The notes beneath the pieces are model-generated. The model was not told where the DNA came from. It worked only from the letters and a program-made list of their open reading frames with translations, and ran no database searches. Of a stretch of 63,474 nucleotides of DNA, positions 49,247-59,544 are shown one piece after another. This DNA is from Prochlorococcus sp. HOT208_60m_813G15 (GTDB taxonomy: Bacteria > Cyanobacteriota > Cyanobacteriia > PCC-6307 > Cyanobiaceae), in contig MWOS01000091.1 of NCBI GenBank assembly GCA_002026165.1, positions 1-63,474 on the forward strand, in the 5' to 3' direction. Position 1 is the first letter of the stretch. Every line of letters begins with the position of its first letter. The translations under genes and the position numbers were made by a program.

Positions 49247-49699
49247 TTGTCATTATCCTCGCAATACAATGTCATTACATCCCCTCTTGGTGATGGTTTA
49301 CATAAAGATGGAAAAAGGTTAACTCCTCAGAGGCTAAAGGTTCTTAATTTATTTGAAAATATTGGCTCTGGGAAGCATCTTAGTGCTGAAGAGGTTCACG
49401 AAAAGTTAGTTAAAACAAGTTCCAAAGTTTCACTAGCAACAATTTATAGAACTTTAAGACTTTTAGTTCAAATGGGTTTGCTTCATGAATTAGAACTCAG
49501 TGAGGGTGGACACAGATATGAATTGCTAAGTAACGACACACCGGATCATCATCATTTGATTTGTATTAGGTGTGGAAGAACAGAAGAATTCGAAAATGAC
49601 GAAGTTTTAGAAGCAGGCAAAGTTGCAGCAAAAGTAAATGGTTTTAAACTAATTGAATCCTCTTTAAATGTACGAGCTATTTGTCCTAATTGTATTTAG
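49247..49699 (+). CDS. Fur-family metal-dependent regulator
   Basis: A 150-residue Fur/Zur/PerR-type repressor. The N-terminal winged helix has LTPQRLKVLNLFENIG and VSLATIYRTLRLLVQMGL (recognition helix). The dimer/metal domain has the His run PDHHHLICIRCGRTEEF and a second Cys pair AICPNC, giving a structural zinc site of two CxxC. Start TTG at 49247, since there is no in-frame ATG before the HTH. Fur versus Zur cannot be decided here. Confidence 0.92.
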   Translation: MSLSSQYNVITSPLGDGLHKDGKRLTPQRLKVLNLFENIGSGKHLSAEEVHEKLVKTSSKVSLATIYRTLRLLVQMGLLHELELSEGGHRYELLSNDTPDHHHLICIRCGRTEEFENDEVLEAGKVAAKVNGFKLIESSLNVRAICPNCI

Positions 49700-49705
49700 T
49701 AAGTT

Positions 49706-50638
49706 TTAACTTAAAGTTCCTCCACAACTTGAACCTGCTCCTGCAGTGCAAGCAAAACAATGTTCTTTTACAGCTACCCCGTAGTCAAAAGTAAATGATT
49801 CATCCAATAGATCAAAAAGTGTCTTTGGTCCTTTATTCTCTCTAAAATTTATCTGTTGGTTAAAGTCACAATCATAAATTTCTCCTAGCCAATTTACGCT
49901 AATTGTCCTTTTACACATAAGATTTTCTAAATTTTTTTTATTAAAATTTTCTTTTAGTAATTTGTAATAATTATTTAGTTTACCTTCTCTTCTTAAAAAT
50001 TCTTCATATCTATTTATTGGCATATTAGTTATTGTATATAAATTATTAAAAACGATATTGTATTTTTCGAATAGTATTTTTTTATAATCCTTCTCTAATA
50101 TTTCCTGAGAAGGAGGAAGAATTGGGCTTACAGGATTGTAAACAAGATTTAATTTTAATCCATTTTCTATCTTTCCATAGCCCAAATCATTAAGAATTTT
50201 TATGGCATTAATACTTTTTTCAAAAACCCCAAACCCCCTTTGAAAATCAACATTATTTTTTTCATAACAAGGAAGTGAAGCAGTAATTATCACTTTATTC
50301 TTTGCAAGAAATTGAGGAAGATCTTCATAACCTTCTTCAAAGAAAATTGTCAAATTGCACCTATCAATAATATCAACTTGTTTTGTGCTTAAACTGGTTA
50401 TTAGGTTTTTAAATTCTGGGTGAAGTTCTGGCGCCCCACCTGTAATATCTAAAGTCTTGATTTTATATTTTTCAATGATCTTTGGGATAAGAGATATCAT
50501 CTCATTGGACATCTTTTCAGTCCTTAAGGGACTCGAATTGACATGACAATGCTTACAAGCCTGATTGCATTTATAACCTATGTTAATTTGCAATGTTTCT
50601 ATAGGTTCTTTATATATTGAGGGGAATTTTTCTTTCAT
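49706..50638 (-). CDS. arsS: ArsS-like radical SAM protein (DUF3641)
   Basis: A 310-residue radical SAM protein. The iron-sulfur motif is GYKCNQACKHCHVN (Cys24, Cys28, Cys31). The C-terminal half holds more cysteines in RTISVNWLGEIYDCDFNQQ, HCFACTAGAGSSCGGTLS, as in the arsenosugar-biosynthesis protein ArsS family. Role: assumed to transfer a deoxyadenosyl-type group onto methylated arsenic. arsM is not in the window. 40 bp after the StpA-type gene on the same strand. Confidence 0.87.
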   Translation of the reverse strand: MKEKFPSIYKEPIETLQINIGYKCNQACKHCHVNSSPLRTEKMSNEMISLIPKIIEKYKIKTLDITGGAPELHPEFKNLITSLSTKQVDIIDRCNLTIFFEEGYEDLPQFLAKNKVIITASLPCYEKNNVDFQRGFGVFEKSINAIKILNDLGYGKIENGLKLNLVYNPVSPILPPSQEILEKDYKKILFEKYNIVFNNLYTITNMPINRYEEFLRREGKLNNYYKLLKENFNKKNLENLMCKRTISVNWLGEIYDCDFNQQINFRENKGPKTLFDLLDESFTFDYGVAVKEHCFACTAGAGSSCGGTLS

Positions 50639-50678
50639 GAATCTATTATTTATAAATTGTCATTCGAAAATTAAAAAG

Positions 50679-51899
50679 TCAACTATTTTTTTTGTAGTTC
50701 GATCTCTTACTAGCAAGTTCAATAAACCAACTTATGTATTCTTTTGGACCATTTTTAAAAACCAAGTCAAACTTTAAGTTGTCATAAACATCACTGATCC
50801 CTGTTAAGCCAGTTTTTTTTGTAGAGGGTCTTTCAACTTCGCCAGAACTACTATCTACAAAAATTATTTTATTCTTAATCCCAAATTCATTACCTAATAT
50901 TTGTATTAATTCTAGAAAAGACCTGTCACTTCCTCCTCTTTGATAACTTTCTTCATCAATATTTTTTTTTGATGTAACTGTGTCACCAACTCCTACAATT
51001 AAAGGCATATCTTCTTTTTGAATAGTTCTTTTGCATAATTCAATTTTTTCCGCAACAGAATTTGGAGAGTTTCTAAAATTAAAATTTATTCCAAAAGGAG
51101 CTTTACCAGTCTTATCCGCAATAAATTTATTTAAAAGAAATAAAACTCCAGAATCTTTAACTGCTCCTTTAATAAGTAATTGTATGTCTGTTGATCCGAT
51201 ATCATTTTGAGAAGAAAGTTTAATTTTTTCTCTACCATTTTTATTACCTAAATTTGGTGAAATATGAAGGAAAAATGAGTCTTTGAGGCCTTCGGATTCA
51301 CCTTTTAAGATGATTTCGTTCATCATCTTTTCAAAACTAATTTGAATAAGCTTTCTTTTATCAGAATCTTTTTTCACTAAATCAAATAGACTATTGAAAT
51401 TAATCGTTGGCGAGAAGCGTGTTTCACAAATTGATTTTACCGCGTGAAAATTGATATCTTCTTGGCTAAGTTCAGGAAAAATATTCTTAACTATGAAATT
51501 AAATTTTGGTCTTATTAAACTAGGCACTTTTGATAAAAAATTTAGTTCTTTTTCTGAGACTCCTTCAAAAGTTATTTCACCATTGTTGTCTTGATACTCT
51601 ACTCCACAGGCAGCTAAACCTCTTAAATATAGCTTTTCATTTTTAGGCACAGTAGTGCTCCCTAAACCCCTTTCTATTATTCTGTTAACTCCTCTTGAAC
51701 CTTCATGTTCCCCGCAAGTTAACACGAAGAATTCTTCGGCAAAATCTTTTACTGCATAAATATATTTTGATTCTAACTCTCTAGTCATTGGATCTTTAAC
51801 TAGAGGGATACAAACTCCGTCAATGTCTTGAATAAATAAGATATTATTAGAAGAAATTAATTGACTTTGTACTTTCAAATTACTTGCCATATATTCCAT
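50679..51899 (-). CDS. stpA: glucosylglycerol-phosphate phosphatase-like (StpA)
   Basis: About 406 residues from ATG 51899; an upstream TTG at 51962 would add 21 basic residues. A HAD-type FIQDIDGVCIPLVKD lies near the N-terminus, then FFVLTCGEHEGSRGVNRI, and late VGVGDTVTSKKNIDEESYQR and GSDRSFLELIQ. These match StpA, which in Synechocystis removes phosphate from glucosylglycerol-phosphate. The synthase ggpS is not in this window, so the actual substrate is an open question. Precedes arsS-like. Confidence 0.85.
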   Translation of the reverse strand: MEYMASNLKVQSQLISSNNILFIQDIDGVCIPLVKDPMTRELESKYIYAVKDFAEEFFVLTCGEHEGSRGVNRIIERGLGSTTVPKNEKLYLRGLAACGVEYQDNNGEITFEGVSEKELNFLSKVPSLIRPKFNFIVKNIFPELSQEDINFHAVKSICETRFSPTINFNSLFDLVKKDSDKRKLIQISFEKMMNEIILKGESEGLKDSFFLHISPNLGNKNGREKIKLSSQNDIGSTDIQLLIKGAVKDSGVLFLLNKFIADKTGKAPFGINFNFRNSPNSVAEKIELCKRTIQKEDMPLIVGVGDTVTSKKNIDEESYQRGGSDRSFLELIQILGNEFGIKNKIIFVDSSSGEVERPSTKKTGLTGISDVYDNLKFDLVFKNGPKEYISWFIELASKRSNYKKNS

Positions 51900-52061
51900 A
51901 TTTATGATTATTTCTCTTTTTATTAAATTTCTTTTTATGAAATTATAAATTAAAAAATTCAATATTTACAATAAATAATTTGCTATGGTCAAAAATTGCT
52001 TTAATGTAGAAAAATGTTGTTAGAGGTAAGAAATTAAAAAAATTATCAAGAATTTCCAAAA

Positions 52062-53570
52062 ATGAAAAATAATTTTATAGAAAACATAAATGATGAAAAA
52101 TATTTTTATTCATTGATTGAAGATTTAGAGAAGAGCAAAGTCGGATTCTACAGTGTTGGTTTATATCCTGCATCACTAGCATATAACTGCGCTATGCATG
52201 GAAAATCAAATAATATTCTCTTGGCACCTCGGGAAGATAGAGATTTGTTAGGCGCTTTCTCAAATGATGTTCTTTCTGATATGGATAATGAGACTATTGA
52301 AAAGATTAAGAGAATGGGACATTATTCTTCAGAGGGAAAAAGAAAGTCTTTTGATCTAAAAGATCTTCTCTTGGAATGTGAGATAGTTATTCTTGCTTCA
52401 AACAGTAACCACATACAAGATGATGTTAAAAATGCTTTAAAACTTAGAAAAACTTTAAAAAGAGAAAATGTGGTTCTTGGCTGTCTCGTTGGTTCTTTTT
52501 GCATTGATAATAAAAACAAAAACCCCTTTATTCTCTGTAATAAATATCCAAATTTAGCTTTTTTTACAGGATTTCATCGTCACGGAGCTTTACGAAATCC
52601 TAATGATAGTTTTACTGCGAATTTCTGCCATCCTGATGCCCTAACTGCTTTAATTGGAGCTAGAATTTTAAATCAATTGTCCCCGAAAATCCAAGTTTCT
52701 CCTGGAGTGCATAATATTGAATGTCAATATATAAAATCAATAAAAAATATCTCATCTATATTTGCAGGTTTTGTAAATAACTTTCATTCCGATAAGCCAG
52801 GGATGCTACCTACCATTAATACGATTTTGTTAACACAATGTTTGGATCAGGCCGCATCAGTATCATTACAAGTTAGAAAAGAAAATAAATTAGAAAATAA
52901 ATATCTTTCATTAAAGGAACTTGGTTATGGTGAAGAAATAATTAGTGCAAAGGAAAAAATTAATGATAAATTTTTCGAAAAAGGAGATTATACTTTTTCT
53001 CAATTAAATGCTGTTAAGGCTGATGTTTTAGGGAGCATGACTCTGCCAACTGAAGGAAAACCAACAAGGAATTTCCAGGCAGGACAAGTTTTATCAGATA
53101 TGCTTTTGCAACTCAATAGATGTCCAAAAGATGTCGCAGAATTTGTAAATTGGTGTAATAAATACTCTCTCAGTCAAGGAGGTTTAGAAGGTCTAAAATC
53201 CCTAAAATTTTGGCCAGATATCTATAAAGAATTCAAAATCAAAAATAATAATTGTTCAATGATTAATCTGATTTATTTATGCTTTAATGCTAATTCAGAA
53301 GAAAAAAAAGAAATTTATAAGGTTTTAATTAGTTCAGAAGAAATCACTAATTTTTGCCAAGAATCTGTGAAATCTGAATTATCTTTAGAACTAAATGAAA
53401 AATTAAAAGGAAATTATCTTTTTAATGATATTGAAATCTTTTACAAGAAAATTTTTATTGATCGAGAGGAAAATGATCTTAAAAATAATGTTTATAGTAA
53501 TCAAATTCCTAAAAAAAATCCAAGTTATATTAATGTATTGAAAATCATTAATAATTATTTTAATAATTGA
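52062..53570 (+). CDS. dehydrogenase-like protein of unknown function
   Basis: A 502-residue protein divergent from stpA. Residues about 20-170 look like a Rossmann-type dinucleotide fold: VGFYSVGLYPASLAYNCAMHG, ILLAPREDRDLLGAFSNDVL, then EIVILASNSNHIQDDVKNAL and VLGCLVGSFC, as in glycerol-3-phosphate or 6-phosphogluconate dehydrogenases. The rest is mostly helical, with FTGFHRHGALRNPNDSFTA and GSMTLPTEGKPTRNFQAGQ. No classical GxGxxG is complete. I recognise no named family; substrate and partner unknown. Confidence 0.75.
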   Translation: MKNNFIENINDEKYFYSLIEDLEKSKVGFYSVGLYPASLAYNCAMHGKSNNILLAPREDRDLLGAFSNDVLSDMDNETIEKIKRMGHYSSEGKRKSFDLKDLLLECEIVILASNSNHIQDDVKNALKLRKTLKRENVVLGCLVGSFCIDNKNKNPFILCNKYPNLAFFTGFHRHGALRNPNDSFTANFCHPDALTALIGARILNQLSPKIQVSPGVHNIECQYIKSIKNISSIFAGFVNNFHSDKPGMLPTINTILLTQCLDQAASVSLQVRKENKLENKYLSLKELGYGEEIISAKEKINDKFFEKGDYTFSQLNAVKADVLGSMTLPTEGKPTRNFQAGQVLSDMLLQLNRCPKDVAEFVNWCNKYSLSQGGLEGLKSLKFWPDIYKEFKIKNNNCSMINLIYLCFNANSEEKKEIYKVLISSEEITNFCQESVKSELSLELNEKLKGNYLFNDIEIFYKKIFIDREENDLKNNVYSNQIPKKNPSYINVLKIINNYFNN

Positions 53571-53662
53571 TTATTTGTTGAATTTAAAAAAAACTAAGTT
53601 TTCCCTTTTATTTACTAATCTTGATTGCAAGGTTAGAATTATTATGGTTTTAAAAGGTTTTT

Positions 53663-54322
53663 TTGAAAAAGGAATTATCACATCGTTCTCATGAACTGAA
53701 AGCTCTTGGTTGGAATCAAGAAGATTTAACAAGATACGAAGATTTATGGGACTACAGTCAAAGATGGGGATTAATAAATTTAGAAAGAGAAGATAGACAG
53801 TTTTTAAAGAAAGCAGAAAAGTTACTCCCAAAGATTCAAAATAAAAAGATATCCATTAAAAAAACTATTGAAGAAAAATCATATTATTTATGGTTAAATT
53901 TTTACCTAGATGAAATTAACATATTTAGTAATTCTAATCTCCCAAAAAATAAACATGGTGTTTGGACACTCTTAATTGAAGAGGAAATAAAACTTCTTAA
54001 GGAATTACAACCAGTTATGGGTCTTCCAGATACTCTAAAAGCCAAGAATCTATTCGAAAATAGAAAACAGCTCATAAATAAAGCGTTTAGCGAATTTGAT
54101 GCTCAAAGCAATGATAAGGTTTTCAACTTTGATGAAGTTTTAAACAACTCTGAAAAAGATGTTGGTAAGAATTGGAAATCAATTACTGAAAAAGATCCTG
54201 CAGCTAATAAAACTTTTCCAATAATTGAATCTGCAAATATTGATAAACTAAGATCTGTGATAAAAGAGGATTTGAGTAAATATATGAATGATAATTACCC
54301 CTCATTAAAAAAGGATTTATAA
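53663..54322 (+). CDS. conserved-looking soluble protein, unknown
   Basis: A 219-residue protein beginning LSHRSHELKALGWNQEDL. YEDLWDYSQRWGLINLEREDRQFLKKAEKLL and LWLNFYLDEI follow. Mostly helical and charged, with no signal or membrane segment. TTG start with AAGG at 53654-53657, 5 bp spacing. The out-of-frame ATG at 53644 is not used. It stands between the dehydrogenase-like gene and metY; I can name no function. Confidence 0.75.
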   Translation: MKKELSHRSHELKALGWNQEDLTRYEDLWDYSQRWGLINLEREDRQFLKKAEKLLPKIQNKKISIKKTIEEKSYYLWLNFYLDEINIFSNSNLPKNKHGVWTLLIEEEIKLLKELQPVMGLPDTLKAKNLFENRKQLINKAFSEFDAQSNDKVFNFDEVLNNSEKDVGKNWKSITEKDPAANKTFPIIESANIDKLRSVIKEDLSKYMNDNYPSLKKDL

Positions 54323-54378
54323 ATATTTATCTTTTTTTTGTTTTTTTTTGGGACTTTTCTAAGTTAAATAGATAATAG

Positions 54379-55722
<1,344 letters not shown>

Positions 55723-55735
55723 GAAACAAGATTTA

Positions 55736-56626
55736 TTGGCTTTAATAATTCCTAGTAACTATCACAAGATAAGTGATGTTGAGAAAAATCATATATCTTG
55801 GATCGAACCAGAATTGGCAAAAAGACAGGATATACGTCCTCTCAGGATTGGTATTTTAAATATCATGCCTCTTGGGAAGCAGTATGAATTTAACTTATTA
55901 CATCCACTTGGTTTATCTCCTCTTCAAATTGAGCCGGTTTGGATAAAACTTGAAACTCACTCTTATAAAACATGGGATCTTAATCATCTAAATAATCTAT
56001 ACATAACTTGGGAAGAAGCAAATAATCCAGAACCGTTAGATGGAATCATTATTACTGGAGCGCCTATTGAGCACCTAGCCTTTGAGGAGGTTAAGTATTG
56101 GGATGAATTTATGAAAATTGTAAATGAAGCTAGAAATTCTTGTGCGAGTACTCTTGGATTATGTTGGGCGGGCTTTGCACTTGCTTATTTGGCAGGGGTT
56201 GATAAGCAAGTTTTTGATAGGAAATTATTTGGGGTATTTCCTTTAAAAAGTCTTGTTCCAGGACACCCTTTGATGGGTACCCAAGATGATGAATTTATAT
56301 GTCCTCAAAGTAGATTTGCAGGATTACCAGATTTGGAAATGGAGAAGGCCCAAAAAGAAGGGAAATTGAATTTGTTGGCTTATGGAGAAAATGTCGGATA
56401 TACAATATTTGAATCTAGTGATCAAAAACAACTTATGCATTTAGGTCATCCTGAATATACGGTGCATAGAATTATTAGTGAAATTGAAAGAGATAAAGAA
56501 AAGGGAGATGTTCCTCCTCCTAAAAATTTTGATCCAAATAGTTCAAAAACGGCTTGGAGATCTCATAGGAATTTGCTTTTTCAGCAATGGCTTTGGTTTT
56601 GTTATCAACAAGTTAGTCTTAATTAA
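55736..56626 (+). CDS. metA: homoserine O-acyltransferase (MetA)
   Basis: Activates homoserine by acylation, providing the substrate of MetY. The 296 residues match MetA: RPLRIGILNIMPLGKQYE, IITGAPIEHLAFEEVKYW, the catalytic Cys in LGLCWAGFALAYLAG (usual CWG or CWA) and LMHLGHPEYTVHR. Because the partner is MetY, acetyl-CoA rather than succinyl-CoA is the likely donor. Start TTG, 13 bp after metY, with an AGGAAA just upstream. Confidence 0.93.
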   Translation: MALIIPSNYHKISDVEKNHISWIEPELAKRQDIRPLRIGILNIMPLGKQYEFNLLHPLGLSPLQIEPVWIKLETHSYKTWDLNHLNNLYITWEEANNPEPLDGIIITGAPIEHLAFEEVKYWDEFMKIVNEARNSCASTLGLCWAGFALAYLAGVDKQVFDRKLFGVFPLKSLVPGHPLMGTQDDEFICPQSRFAGLPDLEMEKAQKEGKLNLLAYGENVGYTIFESSDQKQLMHLGHPEYTVHRIISEIERDKEKGDVPPPKNFDPNSSKTAWRSHRNLLFQQWLWFCYQQVSLN

Positions 56627-56632
56627 CTTTTT

Positions 56633-58198
56633 TCAATGAGCACTTTCCATACCACCTAGTCTTTCAAATAGGTTAAGACTTTCTTTGTTTAATCCTAAAA
56701 TTTCAACTTTAGATCCACCATTCTGGAATTTTCTAATAATTTGCTCAAGTGCAACAACGCCACTTTGATCCCAAATATGAGCTAAAGACATGTCAATTAC
56801 TATATTTTCTGGATGTTCATGAATATCAAATCCTTGTAAAAAATAAATTTTACTTACAAAAAATAATTGTCCTTTTACTTTGTAGGTAGTTAAATTATTT
56901 TCTTTTGCTCTTGAGACAGTTATAACTTTTGCAACTTTTCTGCTGAAAAGAATTGCAGCTAATGCAACTCCTGCAATAACTCCAAGTGCAAGATTATGCG
57001 GTTTTGTAAGCATAGTAACTGCAAAAGTCATAAGCATAACTGCAGTATCGCTTTTAGGTATCTTTCTAATATTTTTTAATCCATTTATATCTGCCGTACT
57101 TATTGCGATAGTTATCATTATTGCCACTAAAGCAGCCATAGGTATTGCTCCAATCCAAGACTTCAAGAGGATGATCATAATTAAGAGTGATATACCTGAG
57201 GAGAGGGTTGATAATCTTGATTTACCACCATTCTCAGTATTCATTACAGATTGCCCAACTAAGGCACATCCAGCCATTCCACCAAATAAAGATGCCACAA
57301 TATTTGCGATTCCCTGTCCTCTTGCTTCTTTATTTTTATTAGAACTTGTATCAGTTACATCGTCTAAAATGTCTTGAGTTAAAAAGGTTTCCATTAAACC
57401 AACGAGAGATATTGCAAGTGAGGTCGGCAAAATTATCCCTAATGTTTCAAGACTAAAAGGTACTTTTCCATTTTCTATTGATCCAAAAGGAAGAGAAATA
57501 CTTGGTAATCCATCAGGTAATTTACCCAAATCGCTAACTGTTGGGACATCTAGATTAAAAAATATGCTTATAAGAGTAATTACTACTATTGCGATAAGTT
57601 GAGATGGGACTACTTTTGTGATTTTTGGAAGCCCATAGATAATTACTAATCCTAGGATTACAAGAATCCAAACTACTGGAATCTGAGAGTTAATTGGATA
57701 TTGACTGATAGTTTGTTCAACTAATCCTTTTGATTCTTTAATCCCTATTCCTAACTGAGGTAGTTGTGCTTGAAATATTAAAAGTGCTAATGCATTTACA
57801 AATCCACTTAATACTCCTGTTGGAACAAATCGCATTTGGTAGGCAAGCCTTAAATATCCCCAAAGAATTTGGAAAATTCCAGTTAATATTCCAGCTGCAA
57901 TGAGATATTGGACTCCTAATCCAGGAGCTTGTGATTCTCCATAAGCAACAAGTCCAGTCATTAAAAGAGCTGTTGAACCTGTGGCTGAAGTGATCATCCC
58001 CCTTCTTCCTCCAACAATGGCAATCGTCATAGATAGGCAAAATGCACCAAAAAGGCCAACTTTAGGATCTACACCGGCTATACCTGAAAAAGCGATTGCT
58101 TCTGGGATCATTGCAAAAGCAACAACTAAGCCAGAGAGAATATTTGATTTTGGATCATCTAACCAATTTTTAGATAAATATCTTGAGAAATTTGACAT
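56633..58198 (-). CDS. SulP-family anion transporter with STAS domain
   Basis: A 521-residue membrane transporter. The SulP core begins DPKSNILSGLVVAFAMIPEA and has IVGGRRGMITSATGSTALLM, GGMAGCALVGQSVMN, and many helices. A C-terminal STAS domain holds NIVIDMSLAHIWDQSGVVAL. In marine cyanobacteria such proteins carry sulfate or, as in BicA, bicarbonate with sodium. The substrate is not readable here. Convergent with metA across 6 bp. Confidence 0.9.
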   Translation of the reverse strand: MSNFSRYLSKNWLDDPKSNILSGLVVAFAMIPEAIAFSGIAGVDPKVGLFGAFCLSMTIAIVGGRRGMITSATGSTALLMTGLVAYGESQAPGLGVQYLIAAGILTGIFQILWGYLRLAYQMRFVPTGVLSGFVNALALLIFQAQLPQLGIGIKESKGLVEQTISQYPINSQIPVVWILVILGLVIIYGLPKITKVVPSQLIAIVVITLISIFFNLDVPTVSDLGKLPDGLPSISLPFGSIENGKVPFSLETLGIILPTSLAISLVGLMETFLTQDILDDVTDTSSNKNKEARGQGIANIVASLFGGMAGCALVGQSVMNTENGGKSRLSTLSSGISLLIMIILLKSWIGAIPMAALVAIMITIAISTADINGLKNIRKIPKSDTAVMLMTFAVTMLTKPHNLALGVIAGVALAAILFSRKVAKVITVSRAKENNLTTYKVKGQLFFVSKIYFLQGFDIHEHPENIVIDMSLAHIWDQSGVVALEQIIRKFQNGGSKVEILGLNKESLNLFERLGGMESAH

Positions 58199-58228
58199 TT
58201 TGAGTTTCTTTATAATTAAGAAGTTACC

Positions 58229-59503
58229 TCATAGAGGAGGCAAAATACCTTGTGGGTCAAAAATATTCTTTAAAGTTTTTAATTCGTTCATTCTATTTCC
58301 AAAGGCTAATGTAATTTCTTCTTCATGAGAATTCAAATGATTATGCAATTGGGCTAAGTGAATATTTGGATAAAACCTTTTTAGCTTGCTCCATGATTTA
58401 TAAATCCATTCCAGAGCGACTTCTTTTTCTTGAAGATCATTTTTTTTCCATGATGCATATATCCATGGTTTCCAAGTACTTTTTCTATGAACAAAAAAGC
58501 TTGCTCCATGATTTAACTTTTTAGTTTTGCCACCTAATTGTTGAGAAGCAATATAACAGGAATTATTAGGTTTATTATCCATTATTTCATCCAAACATTT
58601 TATAAAAATTGGGATATCATTTTTTAAATCTTCTCCAAGAAGACTAATTACCTCAGAATGGTTATTTGCATTCAGCTCATATAAATTCAATTCCTTTGGA
58701 AAAAAATTAATTTTGTTAAAGTTTTCATGAAATTGTTTTTCTAGAGCAGGAAATTTGTCTAGAAGCATTAAGCTTTCTTCTGTTCTTTTATCCTCTAAAT
58801 TATTGAGTTCAGCAAAAATATATATATAAATTTTTTGGGCATAAATCCATTGAAGACTAATATTTTCTGGAAATTCCTCTGATAGTTTTATTATTTCTGA
58901 AAGTTCATTTAGATTTACAAATCCTTCAATAACCTTTATTGGATTAGATTGGATAGTCTTAAGTTCTATTTCGGTAATAATTGAAAAGAAGGGTGCTGCG
59001 CCTTTAATTGCTTCCCAAATCAATTGTTCTTCTGGATTTATTTGATTTTTTTTTAAAGAGATAAATGTGCCATTTCCCAAGAAACCTTTTATTGATTCAA
59101 TATTATCAATGGCTAATCCGTAGGCTTTACTGAGCGGGCTTACTCCACCGGTGAGTATATAGCCTGCTCCAGGAAGTTTAGAAAGTCCGATTGGAAAACT
59201 TCGATTATGTTTTTGTAAATGATTTACTAGATCCCCCATTATTACTCCACCTCCAATTGTTACTAAATTGGTTTTTCTATCTAGGTGAATTTTGTTGTAA
59301 TTTTTTCTTAGATCAAGAGTTGTAAAACCATTTTTTGCACAGCTAGAGGTTGTACCTCCACTACATACGCAAAGGTGCTCGAATTCTTCATTAGAATAGT
59401 TATCCTTATAAAATAAGGAATCATCAACGTCATAAATTAATTTCTTTAATTTTGCATCTTTTGAGTTGATATTTGGAACTTCAAGCAAACTATTATTTTT
59501 CAC
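58229..59503 (-). CDS. FAD-dependent oxidoreductase (FAD_binding_4 type)
   Basis: A 424-residue flavoprotein related to the D-lactate/glycolate oxidase and berberine-bridge families. The FAD-binding segment includes CVCSGGTTSSCAKNGFTTLDLRK, VTIGGGVIMGDLVNHLQKH and LPGAGYILTGGVSPLSKAYG. The C-terminal half is ordinary substrate-domain sequence with NMHLAQLHNHLNS-like histidines. Substrate unknown. Divergent from the CbiX-type gene. Confidence 0.85.
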   Translation of the reverse strand: MKNNSLLEVPNINSKDAKLKKLIYDVDDSLFYKDNYSNEEFEHLCVCSGGTTSSCAKNGFTTLDLRKNYNKIHLDRKTNLVTIGGGVIMGDLVNHLQKHNRSFPIGLSKLPGAGYILTGGVSPLSKAYGLAIDNIESIKGFLGNGTFISLKKNQINPEEQLIWEAIKGAAPFFSIITEIELKTIQSNPIKVIEGFVNLNELSEIIKLSEEFPENISLQWIYAQKIYIYIFAELNNLEDKRTEESLMLLDKFPALEKQFHENFNKINFFPKELNLYELNANNHSEVISLLGEDLKNDIPIFIKCLDEIMDNKPNNSCYIASQQLGGKTKKLNHGASFFVHRKSTWKPWIYASWKKNDLQEKEVALEWIYKSWSKLKRFYPNIHLAQLHNHLNSHEEEITLAFGNRMNELKTLKNIFDPQGILPPL

Positions 59504-59544
59504 TACATGATATTGTTCTTTACTATTATGGTATAAGTAATAAC

